This document shows positions 34,577 through 42,344 of a DNA stretch of 64,000 nt, piece after piece. The stretch spans positions 1 through 64,000 of the forward strand of contig REAP01000004.1 in NCBI GenBank assembly GCA_004294385.1, in the 5' to 3' direction. The notes beneath the pieces were generated by a model. That model had not been told where the DNA came from. It ran no database searches and saw only the letters and a program-made list of their open reading frames with translations. The position numbers and the translations under genes are program-made. Positions within the stretch are counted from its first letter, which is position 1. The number at the start of each line of letters is the position of its first letter. This DNA is from Oscillatoriales cyanobacterium. Its GTDB lineage: Bacteria; Cyanobacteriota; Cyanobacteriia; Cyanobacteriales; Microcoleaceae.

Positions 34577-37357
34577 ATGTCAGATATTAATGAAGTTAAC
34601 GGCAACCCCGCAATTGAAACCGACGAGCCGATATCGATTCAAGAGGCGAACGAATGGGCGCCGAAGGTTCGAGCGAAGGCAGACTCTAAAAAAGATATTA
34701 TTGAAAGATTGCGATGCGCTGCTGCTAAACGTAGAGAGAGAAGCGGGGGCAATCCTATTAAAACCAAGGATTCAGAAATTAGCTACAGAGCCAAAGGCTT
34801 TAACCCTGAATCTGATGCTTTTGATATTGAAAGTAGTGATGGCAAGAAATTATTAGGAAAAAGCCTGAGTAATGGCAATGTGAAAAATGGGCAAAAGGTA
34901 CGTTCATTCTTTGATCCGAATGGGCGAGTTGTTATTGATGTTAAGCCGAAAGGAAGAGATATTATAATCCTTAAACCAGTCGCTGCACCGCCTGTTGAAG
35001 ACCCGGATATCTGGCCAGTCACAAGCTGCTTTTTATATACTCGCATAAAAGGTGTGACTGAAAAACTTACGGGCAATGGCGCGGCTCAAGGCATAGAAGA
35101 GACTAGCTGGGGCTCCATGCGCGCGTATTCAAACAATACCGGAAACGCGGCTTATGGATTTGCGGAAAGACTTGATGATCTAGGTAATTATAAGACCGCT
35201 GAAGATGCACTAAATAATAAATTAAGACCTGAATGTTTGATTGTACCAACAGGCGGGGGAAGCCCAGGCGCGGCAAAGGATGATTTAGTCGGTTCATCTG
35301 GTTCTGGAGATGCCGTGATAGTTTGGTTTTACATAGGTGAATTAAATAATACTTCCGAGACAAATCTTGTTGATACCGATAGTGGTGAAATATTTCAAGT
35401 GTTAGGTCGTAGTCAGCATCCAGAAAATATAAATATTGAGCAAGGGCCTGGATTTTGTATGCAAATGATGTCTTTGGGTACTACTTCGCTAGCGCTTTAT
35501 CCAATCGTTAGTATTGGTTTGGAACCCTTGACTCAGTATTTGAAATTGTCTTTCCCTGATTTAGGTGGAAGAATTGGATATTGGGGAAATATTTTTACTT
35601 GGCGTGGGATGCAAGATTATTCAACAAGCAGAACTTCTTTATTTCGAGATTACTCACCAGTGGGTACACCTCAGACACCTACCAGTTACCCTCCTGAGTG
35701 GAATTCAAGCTATCCATTACCTTGGATACAAGAGGATTCTACTTGGTATAGATATGGATGGAATAACCCTAACAACAGAATTGCGTGTCTGTCTGGGGGG
35801 GCAATAGTCGTTACTAATTCCGCGTTAACCCCTAACGCAGGCTTTTTGTGTGGCGATAAAGTTGCCAATGATAAATGGGGTTGGTCGTTAGGAGTTGGTG
35901 TTACTCGTGGTGCGCTAGAATACGAAGGTTTCTATAGTCGTGGGATGTTCGTTTGCTGGGAGGGGCATAAAGATCACATAGGAATGGCTCAATCGTTTTT
36001 TGAGGTATTTAGGATTTACTGGAAGATACCGGGAGGTGTTAAAAAACTGCGTTCTTGTAATTTATACGGGTGCGAAATACTGGGTGATGGCGATGGAGAT
36101 AGATATCCATCTCCACCACCATCTGACGCTCGTAGATTTTTGGTAGACGCTTACGGTCGAAAAGCAAAAGTCTTACTTGCTTGCCACAAGCAAGACTTTG
36201 AACCAATAGAATTAGAATTACCCTTTGAATACGCGGCTGTTGTAGAAGAAATGAGGGTGTTAGGCGGAGGTAGTTTCAGCACTTGGACTAATTTTGAAAC
36301 AGGCAAAGTCCGCAAATTTATTAACACCTATGGTGCTTACAACGGATTTGGGTCGACAGATCCTTTTAGCCTAGATTTGATACATGGATCACTTTCTATA
36401 GATGCTGAATTCGCCTATGTTGATATTTTTTATGGTGGAGAAAGATTGTATGAAGAGCCTAAAACTTTTCCAATACCTATACAATTAGCTTCTCAAGGCT
36501 ATGGAACTCCTTCGTCAGGATTTTATGGAAACGACTCCCAAAGCGGGCAACGGTTGGGCTTAATACCGACAGACGCAATATACCCATCTGGGTGGCCTCA
36601 AACTCCAGCACAAACAGGTGAGCGACACCCGCGATACGTGAAAGATTGTTGGAGTTGCTGTCAATCTTACAAGATAAAGTTACCAACTAAAGATGATAAA
36701 ACCTTGACTATTGTTGCGTCCCAAAAATACAAAAGAGGCGAAAGCATTAATATTACAGCCAATAATCCTGACAATGAATTTAATAATAAATTCTTGATTC
36801 GTGACTATCGAACTGACGACTCTCTTTTAAGTTTTAAGCCGCCAAACTCTGACTACGCAAGCTTTGGAGGACTCCCCGCACTACATCAACAAAGGTTTCT
36901 AAATTCAACCTACACAAATAATGATATTCCTATTACTGGGGTGTTCTACAAGAACAAGCAAGATTGGACAATAATGGATTGGATACATTACCAATTACAG
37001 GAAATGCCTCGACAGTACAATCCTTTAGTAACCGTCCTTTCGCCTGGAGTATCCATTCAAGTAGGTGGTACAAATATGGTTAATATGATCAATGATTTAG
37101 ATAAAAAGTTTGGCCGGCACGGAAGGGCCGAAAAGATAATGACAGCATCATCTTTTGGGTATTCAGGGAGTTTTAGCGGAGGACAAAGCCCAGCATATGT
37201 ATCTCAAGGTCAAGTAAGCAATGAAGACCTACATATCTCTCACAAAGAACAATTAATAGGTAACGGGCTTATAAAAAACGGAGTGATAAAAGAATGGTAT
37301 CGTGTAACCACTTCTAGTTTTCCTATCTTAGGTCAATTGCTGCGTAATACCGTTTAA
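34577..37357 (+). CDS. Large tail or baseplate protein of unknown family
   Basis: The 926-residue protein has a charged helical N-terminus (1-70), then an SH3-like or beta segment (DIIILKPVAAPPVEDPDIWP), then a long beta-rich body with many aromatics and Gly, as in tail tip or receptor-binding proteins. A short SCCQSYKIKLPT motif lies near 695. Position at the end of the tail module suits a central fibre or a baseplate periphery protein. No glycosidase or peptidase motif found. Confidence 0.55.
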   Translation: MSDINEVNGNPAIETDEPISIQEANEWAPKVRAKADSKKDIIERLRCAAAKRRERSGGNPIKTKDSEISYRAKGFNPESDAFDIESSDGKKLLGKSLSNGNVKNGQKVRSFFDPNGRVVIDVKPKGRDIIILKPVAAPPVEDPDIWPVTSCFLYTRIKGVTEKLTGNGAAQGIEETSWGSMRAYSNNTGNAAYGFAERLDDLGNYKTAEDALNNKLRPECLIVPTGGGSPGAAKDDLVGSSGSGDAVIVWFYIGELNNTSETNLVDTDSGEIFQVLGRSQHPENINIEQGPGFCMQMMSLGTTSLALYPIVSIGLEPLTQYLKLSFPDLGGRIGYWGNIFTWRGMQDYSTSRTSLFRDYSPVGTPQTPTSYPPEWNSSYPLPWIQEDSTWYRYGWNNPNNRIACLSGGAIVVTNSALTPNAGFLCGDKVANDKWGWSLGVGVTRGALEYEGFYSRGMFVCWEGHKDHIGMAQSFFEVFRIYWKIPGGVKKLRSCNLYGCEILGDGDGDRYPSPPPSDARRFLVDAYGRKAKVLLACHKQDFEPIELELPFEYAAVVEEMRVLGGGSFSTWTNFETGKVRKFINTYGAYNGFGSTDPFSLDLIHGSLSIDAEFAYVDIFYGGERLYEEPKTFPIPIQLASQGYGTPSSGFYGNDSQSGQRLGLIPTDAIYPSGWPQTPAQTGERHPRYVKDCWSCCQSYKIKLPTKDDKTLTIVASQKYKRGESINITANNPDNEFNNKFLIRDYRTDDSLLSFKPPNSDYASFGGLPALHQQRFLNSTYTNNDIPITGVFYKNKQDWTIMDWIHYQLQEMPRQYNPLVTVLSPGVSIQVGGTNMVNMINDLDKKFGRHGRAEKIMTASSFGYSGSFSGGQSPAYVSQGQVSNEDLHISHKEQLIGNGLIKNGVIKEWYRVTTSSFPILGQLLRNTV

Positions 37358-37368
37358 TACTTAAAACC

Positions 37369-38076
37369 ATGTTATATTTTGCGGAAGATGGATTAATAAA
37401 AAGTATAGGGCCTTTTGGCATTGTTGGTAGTGTTATCAATTCTACTTTCGATGTATCAACATACAAAAGTATAATAGAAACCAACAATCTTATTGGTGTT
37501 GTGGGAATTATCCCTGGTCAATGCCAAGCTTTTTTAACTTCTTCTAGGGAGTTTGTATGGTTTATAGAAAAATGGGATGTTGTGTCGAAAGCGGAGGATC
37601 AGACCTCTTTCGAGGTGCCACTGGTGAGTCTTCAAAATAAAAAAGTTTATCCCGCTAAAGTTGTAGGGCTAAATTTGGCTTTATTAGGCTTGTCTGATGC
37701 GCCAGTTTCTGTGATCGTGCGATGGCGTGAAGGATTAATCAGATACGGTAGTTTGGTTGAATCTTCTACTTACGTTATTCCTTGCTTGCGTCCGGGTTTT
37801 GGACAACAAATTATTGATGATTTAAAAAGGCCTTTACTCTCTGAAACGGTCGTAACGAATCATTTAGGATTGACAGGTGCTACGGCTAATTCACGGCCCT
37901 TTTGGGGGCCACTAGGCCGTTTGATGTCAATGGCGTTTCATGTTGATGAAACTCTTGCAGCTAAGTACGATTCAAGTCAAAGCAAAAAAAAGAAAAAGTC
38001 ACTAAACTCTCAAGATTACGAAGAAATTCCTACATATCCAGCTTACACGCCATATCAAGATACTAGCGGATATTAA
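37369..38076 (+). CDS. Late protein of unknown function, last of the tail module
   Basis: This 235-residue protein starts 11 bases after the previous gene. Its N-terminal 160 residues are alpha/beta (GIIPGQCQAFLTSSREFVWF) and the C-terminus has a poly-Lys tract (QSKKKKKSLN) and a Tyr/Pro-rich end. Its stop overlaps the end of the convergent glycosyltransferase by 4 bases, so there is no room for a terminator stem between them. Confidence 0.55.
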   Translation: MLYFAEDGLIKSIGPFGIVGSVINSTFDVSTYKSIIETNNLIGVVGIIPGQCQAFLTSSREFVWFIEKWDVVSKAEDQTSFEVPLVSLQNKKVYPAKVVGLNLALLGLSDAPVSVIVRWREGLIRYGSLVESSTYVIPCLRPGFGQQIIDDLKRPLLSETVVTNHLGLTGATANSRPFWGPLGRLMSMAFHVDETLAAKYDSSQSKKKKKSLNSQDYEEIPTYPAYTPYQDTSGY

Positions 38077-38855
38077 ATCAACTCAAGCGAAAACATAGGA
38101 TTAAACTGTAGATTAAGCCGATGCGTAGCACTCATCCCACGCCTTTCTAAAGCTAGCTCAATTATCTTTTTAGCCATCAAGATTATCTCTAACTTTGATG
38201 TAGCCTTAAGCGCGTCAGGATGGTATCTGTACTGGTATAAAAAATCATCAACCTTGCCAATTTCGGTTATCTCTGACAGTCGCATACATAGTTCGTAATC
38301 CTCAATTATGTCAAAATTAGGGTCAAATCCACCTACTTGTTGATATACCGATTTACGGATTAATCGGAAGTGAAAAGTCATAAATGTGGTTAAAATCTTT
38401 TCCCTAGAATAAGGAATTGAGCATCGCCAACCAACCCGCGTTAATCGCCCTTGTTCGTCAATGTCGCGGTAATTCGTGTAAAGCATCCCCCATTCTGGAT
38501 GCTCATCCAAAGCCTTGACGGTCAATTCAACCGCCTCTGGTTCTAGCAAATCATCAGAGTCAAGTTGTCCAATAAATTCACCTTTAGCCGTGCCAAATCC
38601 GTTTATCAACGCATGAACCGCGCCTTTATGCTCTACGGTCAATACGCGAATTCGGCTATCATGCAGCGCGAAATTATGAGCCATGTCCAGAGTGCCGTCG
38701 ATCGAGCCATCATCGGAAATAATCAATTCCCAATTGGTATAAGTTTGTCGTAAAACGCTTTCGACAGCAATGCCCAAGTATTTTTCCCGGTTGTACACGG
38801 GAATTACTATCGAAACTCTAGGCGCGGTTCTTCCGGTCGGCGATGACTCGTGCAT
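38073..38855 (-). CDS. Family 2 glycosyltransferase
   Basis: This 260-residue GT2 enzyme (inverting, GT-A fold) transfers a sugar from a nucleotide donor. The motifs in order are SIVIPVYNREKYLGIAVESV (N-terminal), ELIISDDGSIDGT, the DxD-type LDSDDLLEPEA near residue 115, and the acceptor motif IEDYELCMRLSE near 200. No membrane helices are present. It is transcribed leftward between tail genes and a divergent sulfotransferase; the two starts overlap at 38850-38855. As cargo after the tail genes it is a candidate for modification of host surface glycans or of the virion. Confidence 0.88.
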   Translation of the reverse strand: MHESSPTGRTAPRVSIVIPVYNREKYLGIAVESVLRQTYTNWELIISDDGSIDGTLDMAHNFALHDSRIRVLTVEHKGAVHALINGFGTAKGEFIGQLDSDDLLEPEAVELTVKALDEHPEWGMLYTNYRDIDEQGRLTRVGWRCSIPYSREKILTTFMTFHFRLIRKSVYQQVGGFDPNFDIIEDYELCMRLSEITEIGKVDDFLYQYRYHPDALKATSKLEIILMAKKIIELALERRGMSATHRLNLQFNPMFSLELI

Positions 38856-38894
38856 GGATTTGTTAGAATGAGATTTACTATAAATAATTCTAAA

Positions 38895-39701
38895 ATGAAA
38901 CGCATATTTTTAGTTGGAGCGCCTCGCAGTGGCACTACCATCTTACAAAGTTTACTGGCGGCGCACCCTAAGATTACCTCTTTCCCTGAGACTAAATTTT
39001 TCCATTACTTGTGGGCCGATCGTCTAAAAGCCAAGTTACTCGATCGCCTGCGTGAATTTTTCCACAAAGAAATCTGCCGCCCAGAATTGTACGATCAATT
39101 ACAGATCCAGCAACAGCCAACAACTGATCGGATTGAATGGTTTGTCAGTATTTTAGATTGGCTGGCAACGGAAGAAAAAAATGAAATTTGGCTGGAAAAA
39201 ACACCAGAGCACATCTATTTTGCCCAAGATATCCTCAATTATTTGCCTGATGCAAAATTTGTCCACGTTGTTCGCCACCCGCTCGATGTAGTGGCTTCCA
39301 TGCGAAAAGCGACATCCGATCCGCTGTCTAACGCTTTGTGGGGTGGCGAGTGGACGTTAGATTTTTGTATCGAGCGCTGGAAAAGTTCGGTGCTGATATC
39401 CCATAGATTCCAAAATACCCCACAGCATTTAATCATTCGCTACGAACATTTACTGCAAGATAAAATCAGGTTTTTATCTCAATGCTGCTATTTCATTGAC
39501 GTAGCTTATGATGAGAAGATGCTCCGCAATTACCAGAGAGAAGGGCTTAGGCTGGGGTTGGGGCTTCCGTGGCATGAAGGTATTGATCGAGCGATCGAAC
39601 CTGCAACTATCTCAAAATACAAACAATTTCTCAAGCCTGACGAGATTTTATACGTGCTCGAAAATACCACAGAGTTGCGGCAGAAATTTGGATATGCTTA
39701 A
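38895..39701 (+). CDS. PAPS-dependent sulfotransferase
   Basis: This 268-residue protein belongs to the Sulfotransfer_1/3 family, which moves sulfate from PAPS to a hydroxyl or amine. The 5'-phosphosulfate loop RIFLVGAPRSGTTILQS is at residues 3-19. The 3'-phosphate motif FVHVVRHPLDVVASMRK lies near 125, followed by LIIRYEHLLQD. I take the ATG at 38895, directly before the first strand; starts at 38850 and 38868 are also in frame and the former overlaps the glycosyltransferase. Pairing with a glycosyltransferase suggests sulfated surface polysaccharide as product. Confidence 0.88.
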   Translation: MKRIFLVGAPRSGTTILQSLLAAHPKITSFPETKFFHYLWADRLKAKLLDRLREFFHKEICRPELYDQLQIQQQPTTDRIEWFVSILDWLATEEKNEIWLEKTPEHIYFAQDILNYLPDAKFVHVVRHPLDVVASMRKATSDPLSNALWGGEWTLDFCIERWKSSVLISHRFQNTPQHLIIRYEHLLQDKIRFLSQCCYFIDVAYDEKMLRNYQREGLRLGLGLPWHEGIDRAIEPATISKYKQFLKPDEILYVLENTTELRQKFGYA

Positions 39702-39769
39702 GGAAGAGGTTGAATAAAAGTGATTATAATTATATTAAAAACAAACATAAATAAATTAGTAACAATTGT

Positions 39770-40024
39770 GTGCCTACAAGAAAAAGACGCGCACAAGTAG
39801 AGCAAGTCGCGATTGCTTTGCTAGATAGTAGTATCCGCCAGCGACACAAAGTTTTAGCAGACTCTTTGACTATCCATTTTCAATTAATGAATGGATTCGT
39901 AGTTCTAGGGTCTGCGACGTTGAGGGATGGCGAAGTTACATCTTTGCTGGAGAGAAAATGTTACTTAGATGCTGTAAATAACTTATCAGCAATAATTATT
40001 CTCGATTGGAATCAGAATCTCTAA
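39770..40024 (+). CDS. Small conserved-looking protein
   Basis: The 84-residue protein starts at GTG 39770 with a basic N-terminus (PTRKRRAQVEQVAIALLDSS). It has an alternating strand and helix pattern with FQLMNGFVVLGSATLRDGEV. Its 3' end overlaps the opposite-strand membrane protein by 29 bases. No family recognised. Confidence 0.45.
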   Translation: MPTRKRRAQVEQVAIALLDSSIRQRHKVLADSLTIHFQLMNGFVVLGSATLRDGEVTSLLERKCYLDAVNNLSAIIILDWNQNL

Positions 40025-40385
40025 AATTCGTAAGAGTTAAAATTGTTATTGCCAGCGCACCGATTGTCGGCGCAACCTCTTTGGAAATAGAGCGTTCCGC
40101 CCAGATGAGAAATACATAATTAAGCGTTAGTATGATTTGGGTTACGGCAACACCCATTAAGGCATAGTCTACTGATGTTTGTTTTGTTGACTTTCCTGTT
40201 GGTTTTTGCCTTGTTTCTGCAATAACCGCTGCAACAGCCCCGGACACCAAGACTTGCGTTGTTGCCAGCATTTCTGGTGGAATTACTTTATGAGTCCAGA
40301 GTAAGATCGCGTAACTAATAAAAAGAAATACTCCTGAAAAAGTAACTGTTAGTATCACAAATTCACTCAACACTATTTTTTGCAT
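39996..40385 (-). CDS. Four-helix-like membrane protein, holin candidate
   Basis: The 129-residue protein has hydrophobic helices at about 8-30, 42-58, 75-95 and 104-117, short loops, and a charged C-terminus. Size, topology and pairing with a second small membrane protein at 40389 fit phage lysis genes (holin plus partner), though no family is recognised. It lies beyond the tail genes, the usual place for lysis, but on the opposite strand to the late operon, which weakens the case. Confidence 0.5.
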   Translation of the reverse strand: MQKIVLSEFVILTVTFSGVFLFISYAILLWTHKVIPPEMLATTQVLVSGAVAAVIAETRQKPTGKSTKQTSVDYALMGVAVTQIILTLNYVFLIWAERSISKEVAPTIGALAITILTLTNFRDSDSNRE

Positions 40386-40388
40386 TTT

Positions 40389-40805
40389 CTATTTTCCTTC
40401 GTAGTATTCTGATGGATTTGCATTTTTCTGTTTTTCAATTTCCCGTGCCCATTCTACACGAGATCTTAATTCTTCTATTAAATCGCTGGGCTCTATGTCG
40501 CGCTCGGCACATCCAATTAAATTACTGACTTGCAGTACGTCTACTAAATATTTTTGTATTTGAGCGATTTGTTGTTTATTACATTCAATATTATCTACGT
40601 TAAGAGTTATAATATTTAATACTTTCACACTAGATACCTCTAACAAGGAAATCCTCTGAGTCGCTTTTAGTACGGACGATTTTATTTTATTTACCTCTTT
40701 TTTGAGGATATTAATTTCAGAGTATTTCCAAATTACAAAAAAGAATATTACAAAAAACCCTAGAACGGCAACAATAATAATTACGTCAGTATATATATAA
40801 AACAT
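40389..40805 (-). CDS. Membrane-anchored coiled-coil protein
   Basis: The 138-residue protein has one N-terminal transmembrane helix (VIIIVAVLGFFVIFFFVIW, residues 8-26) followed by a long coiled coil to about residue 95 and an acidic end. It precedes the holin candidate by 3 bases on the same strand. One membrane anchor plus coiled coil is the form of inner-membrane spanins, but no outer partner or lipobox is seen. Confidence 0.5.
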   Translation of the reverse strand: MFYIYTDVIIIVAVLGFFVIFFFVIWKYSEINILKKEVNKIKSSVLKATQRISLLEVSSVKVLNIITLNVDNIECNKQQIAQIQKYLVDVLQVSNLIGCAERDIEPSDLIEELRSRVEWAREIEKQKNANPSEYYEGK

Positions 40806-40850
40806 AAATAATATTTATACAATTTATGACAATTATATTATAACAATAAT

Positions 40851-41927
40851 TTATAAACTTGCTAAATATTTAATTCGCAACGCCATTGGCACAGCTTGCA
40901 GCGGGGTACAAGCCGCGCCGTAGTGATTAATACATTCCCGTCGTCCTTTTATTCGCTTGCCGTCGATTCCGGCGTGATCGGGCGGGAGATTATCAAGCCA
41001 CCATCCCGATCGTCTAATGCCAGCAAGCCAAGCTGGGGCATCAGCACCGATTCCGCCCAATTCAGTGGAAATCCCATCATCCACCCCCACACCTGCGGGT
41101 TTGCTGATTGACCGGGTAGTATCGACGGCACTAAATTGTCTGCCAATGCCGCTGCCGTCCCCGTCTTTTTCGTCGGCGAGGCTCCTTTGAAGTCTCGTGC
41201 TGCGGGCGTTGCCAACCGATTGCTCTTCAGAAACTCTTGCAATGTCGCACTGTTCGCATTCTGAGGAGTCGGAAGTTTCAGGTATCCCGTCAGATTTATT
41301 CCCCCAGTTTTCCCGCTGTTGTACCCCTGTGTCCCGTCGTTGGCTCTGGGCGTAGGAATACTTGCGCGCGATCGCAATCTGGTTTCCAAGCTGTTCCTCC
41401 CAGCCGGTGAAGCCGTCGCGCTCCCACAGGGATAGGTCGTTGCGGTGGGCAACGATGAAGATCCGCTTTCGGAGGTGGGGCGCTCCGAGTTCCGCTGCCG
41501 AGACGACGACTGGGCCCTCAACTTCATATCCGACCATTCGGAGGCTGGCAACCACTTCTCGACATCCGCGAGACAGCGCTCCCTCAACATTCTCCCAGCC
41601 AACAAATTTTGGCTTAATTTCATCGATGATTCGGAGCTGCTGCCACCACAATCCCGATCGCTCTCCATCAAGTCCGGCTTTGTTTCCGCAAGCTGACAAA
41701 TCTTGGCAGGGGCTGCCACCAATAATGCAATCGAACTCTCCTGGCTTTCCATTGAAAGTTTGCACGTCGTCCCAGATGGGGGTATCCGGGAACCGATGGG
41801 CATAAACCAGTCGGGCGGTTGCGCTAATCTCGATCGCCCTTGTGAAGTCGAATCCTCCAGCAAAATCAAATCCAAGCCGAATTCCTCCTATTCCTGCGAA
41901 TAATTCTAAAACTGATAATTTATTCAT
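40851..41927 (-). CDS. DNA (cytosine-5) methyltransferase
   Basis: The 358-residue enzyme methylates cytosine C5 in duplex DNA. Motif I is LFAGIGGIRLGF (9-20), motif IV has catalytic Cys74 in GSPCQDLSACG, motif VI is ENV at 112-114, and motif VIII is RKRIFIVA near 153. The C-terminus ends in a motif X-like YGAACTPLQAVPMALRI. The target recognition region (170-310) is unusual in that a second reading frame stays open across it. No cognate endonuclease is near, so it probably protects phage DNA from host restriction. The start overlaps the ASCH gene stop by 8 bases. Confidence 0.9.
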   Translation of the reverse strand: MNKLSVLELFAGIGGIRLGFDFAGGFDFTRAIEISATARLVYAHRFPDTPIWDDVQTFNGKPGEFDCIIGGSPCQDLSACGNKAGLDGERSGLWWQQLRIIDEIKPKFVGWENVEGALSRGCREVVASLRMVGYEVEGPVVVSAAELGAPHLRKRIFIVAHRNDLSLWERDGFTGWEEQLGNQIAIARKYSYAQSQRRDTGVQQRENWGNKSDGIPETSDSSECEQCDIARVSEEQSVGNARSTRLQRSLADEKDGDGSGIGRQFSAVDTTRSISKPAGVGVDDGISTELGGIGADAPAWLAGIRRSGWWLDNLPPDHAGIDGKRIKGRRECINHYGAACTPLQAVPMALRIKYLASL

Positions 41928-42306
41928 TTGGTATCTCCCAATTCCACAAACCTTGATATCCGCGCTGTGCGATCGGATCTATTGCCTGAATATTCTCAAG
42001 TTTCCAAGCCCAACGCCCAATCGCCCATTCCCCACACATTCGTTCAGTGTCCGATTGAGCTGCGATAAATTTTGCATCCATCTGAATGCAATCTGTCAAA
42101 TTCGCGATCACTACTACCGCACCGCGAGGTACTTCAGATTCGGAAATTCCTAATAGTCTCAAAAATCGGTGGTCATTTTCAAACTTTTTAGCTGCATGAA
42201 TCGCGATCGGGCCTCTGTACCTTGTCGGCCATGACCGAGTTTCATAATGCTTGTGTCCGGCCACTATCAGACTTGCCCAAGGTTGGTGAAGACTGATAGC
42301 CTTGAT
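41920..42306 (-). CDS. ASCH-domain RNA-binding-like protein, non-standard start
   Basis: The conserved ASCH fold is visible as AISLHQPWASLIVAGHKHYE followed by TRSWPTRYRGPIAIHAAK, ending WKLENIQAIDPI. The family is found near methyltransferases and RNA-processing genes and is thought to bind RNA or modified nucleosides. The expected start (homologues begin M-K-A-I-S-L) falls on an ATC codon at 42304-42306. The first standard codon in frame is GTG 42264, which would remove the first strand. Either an upstream near-cognate start is used or the gene has lost its start. Coordinates assume ATC. Confidence 0.7.
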   Translation of the reverse strand: MKAISLHQPWASLIVAGHKHYETRSWPTRYRGPIAIHAAKKFENDHRFLRLLGISESEVPRGAVVVIANLTDCIQMDAKFIAAQSDTERMCGEWAIGRWAWKLENIQAIDPIAQRGYQGLWNWEIPNE

Positions 42307-42344
42307 GCGCCGCCCGGTTATTTGCGGTGGTAACAGGGCGGTAA

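Noticed and set aside
10954..38076. Mu-like transposable phage
   Set aside because: Terminase and portal resemble Mu gp28/gp29 types, but no DDE transposase or MuB-like ATPase is present, and a tyrosine integrase with a tRNA attachment site is.
40949..41875. Independent gene in the second frame of the methyltransferase
   Set aside because: Reported as a finding but not as a gene. Without codon-phase or expression evidence I cannot separate overprinting from a shadow frame.
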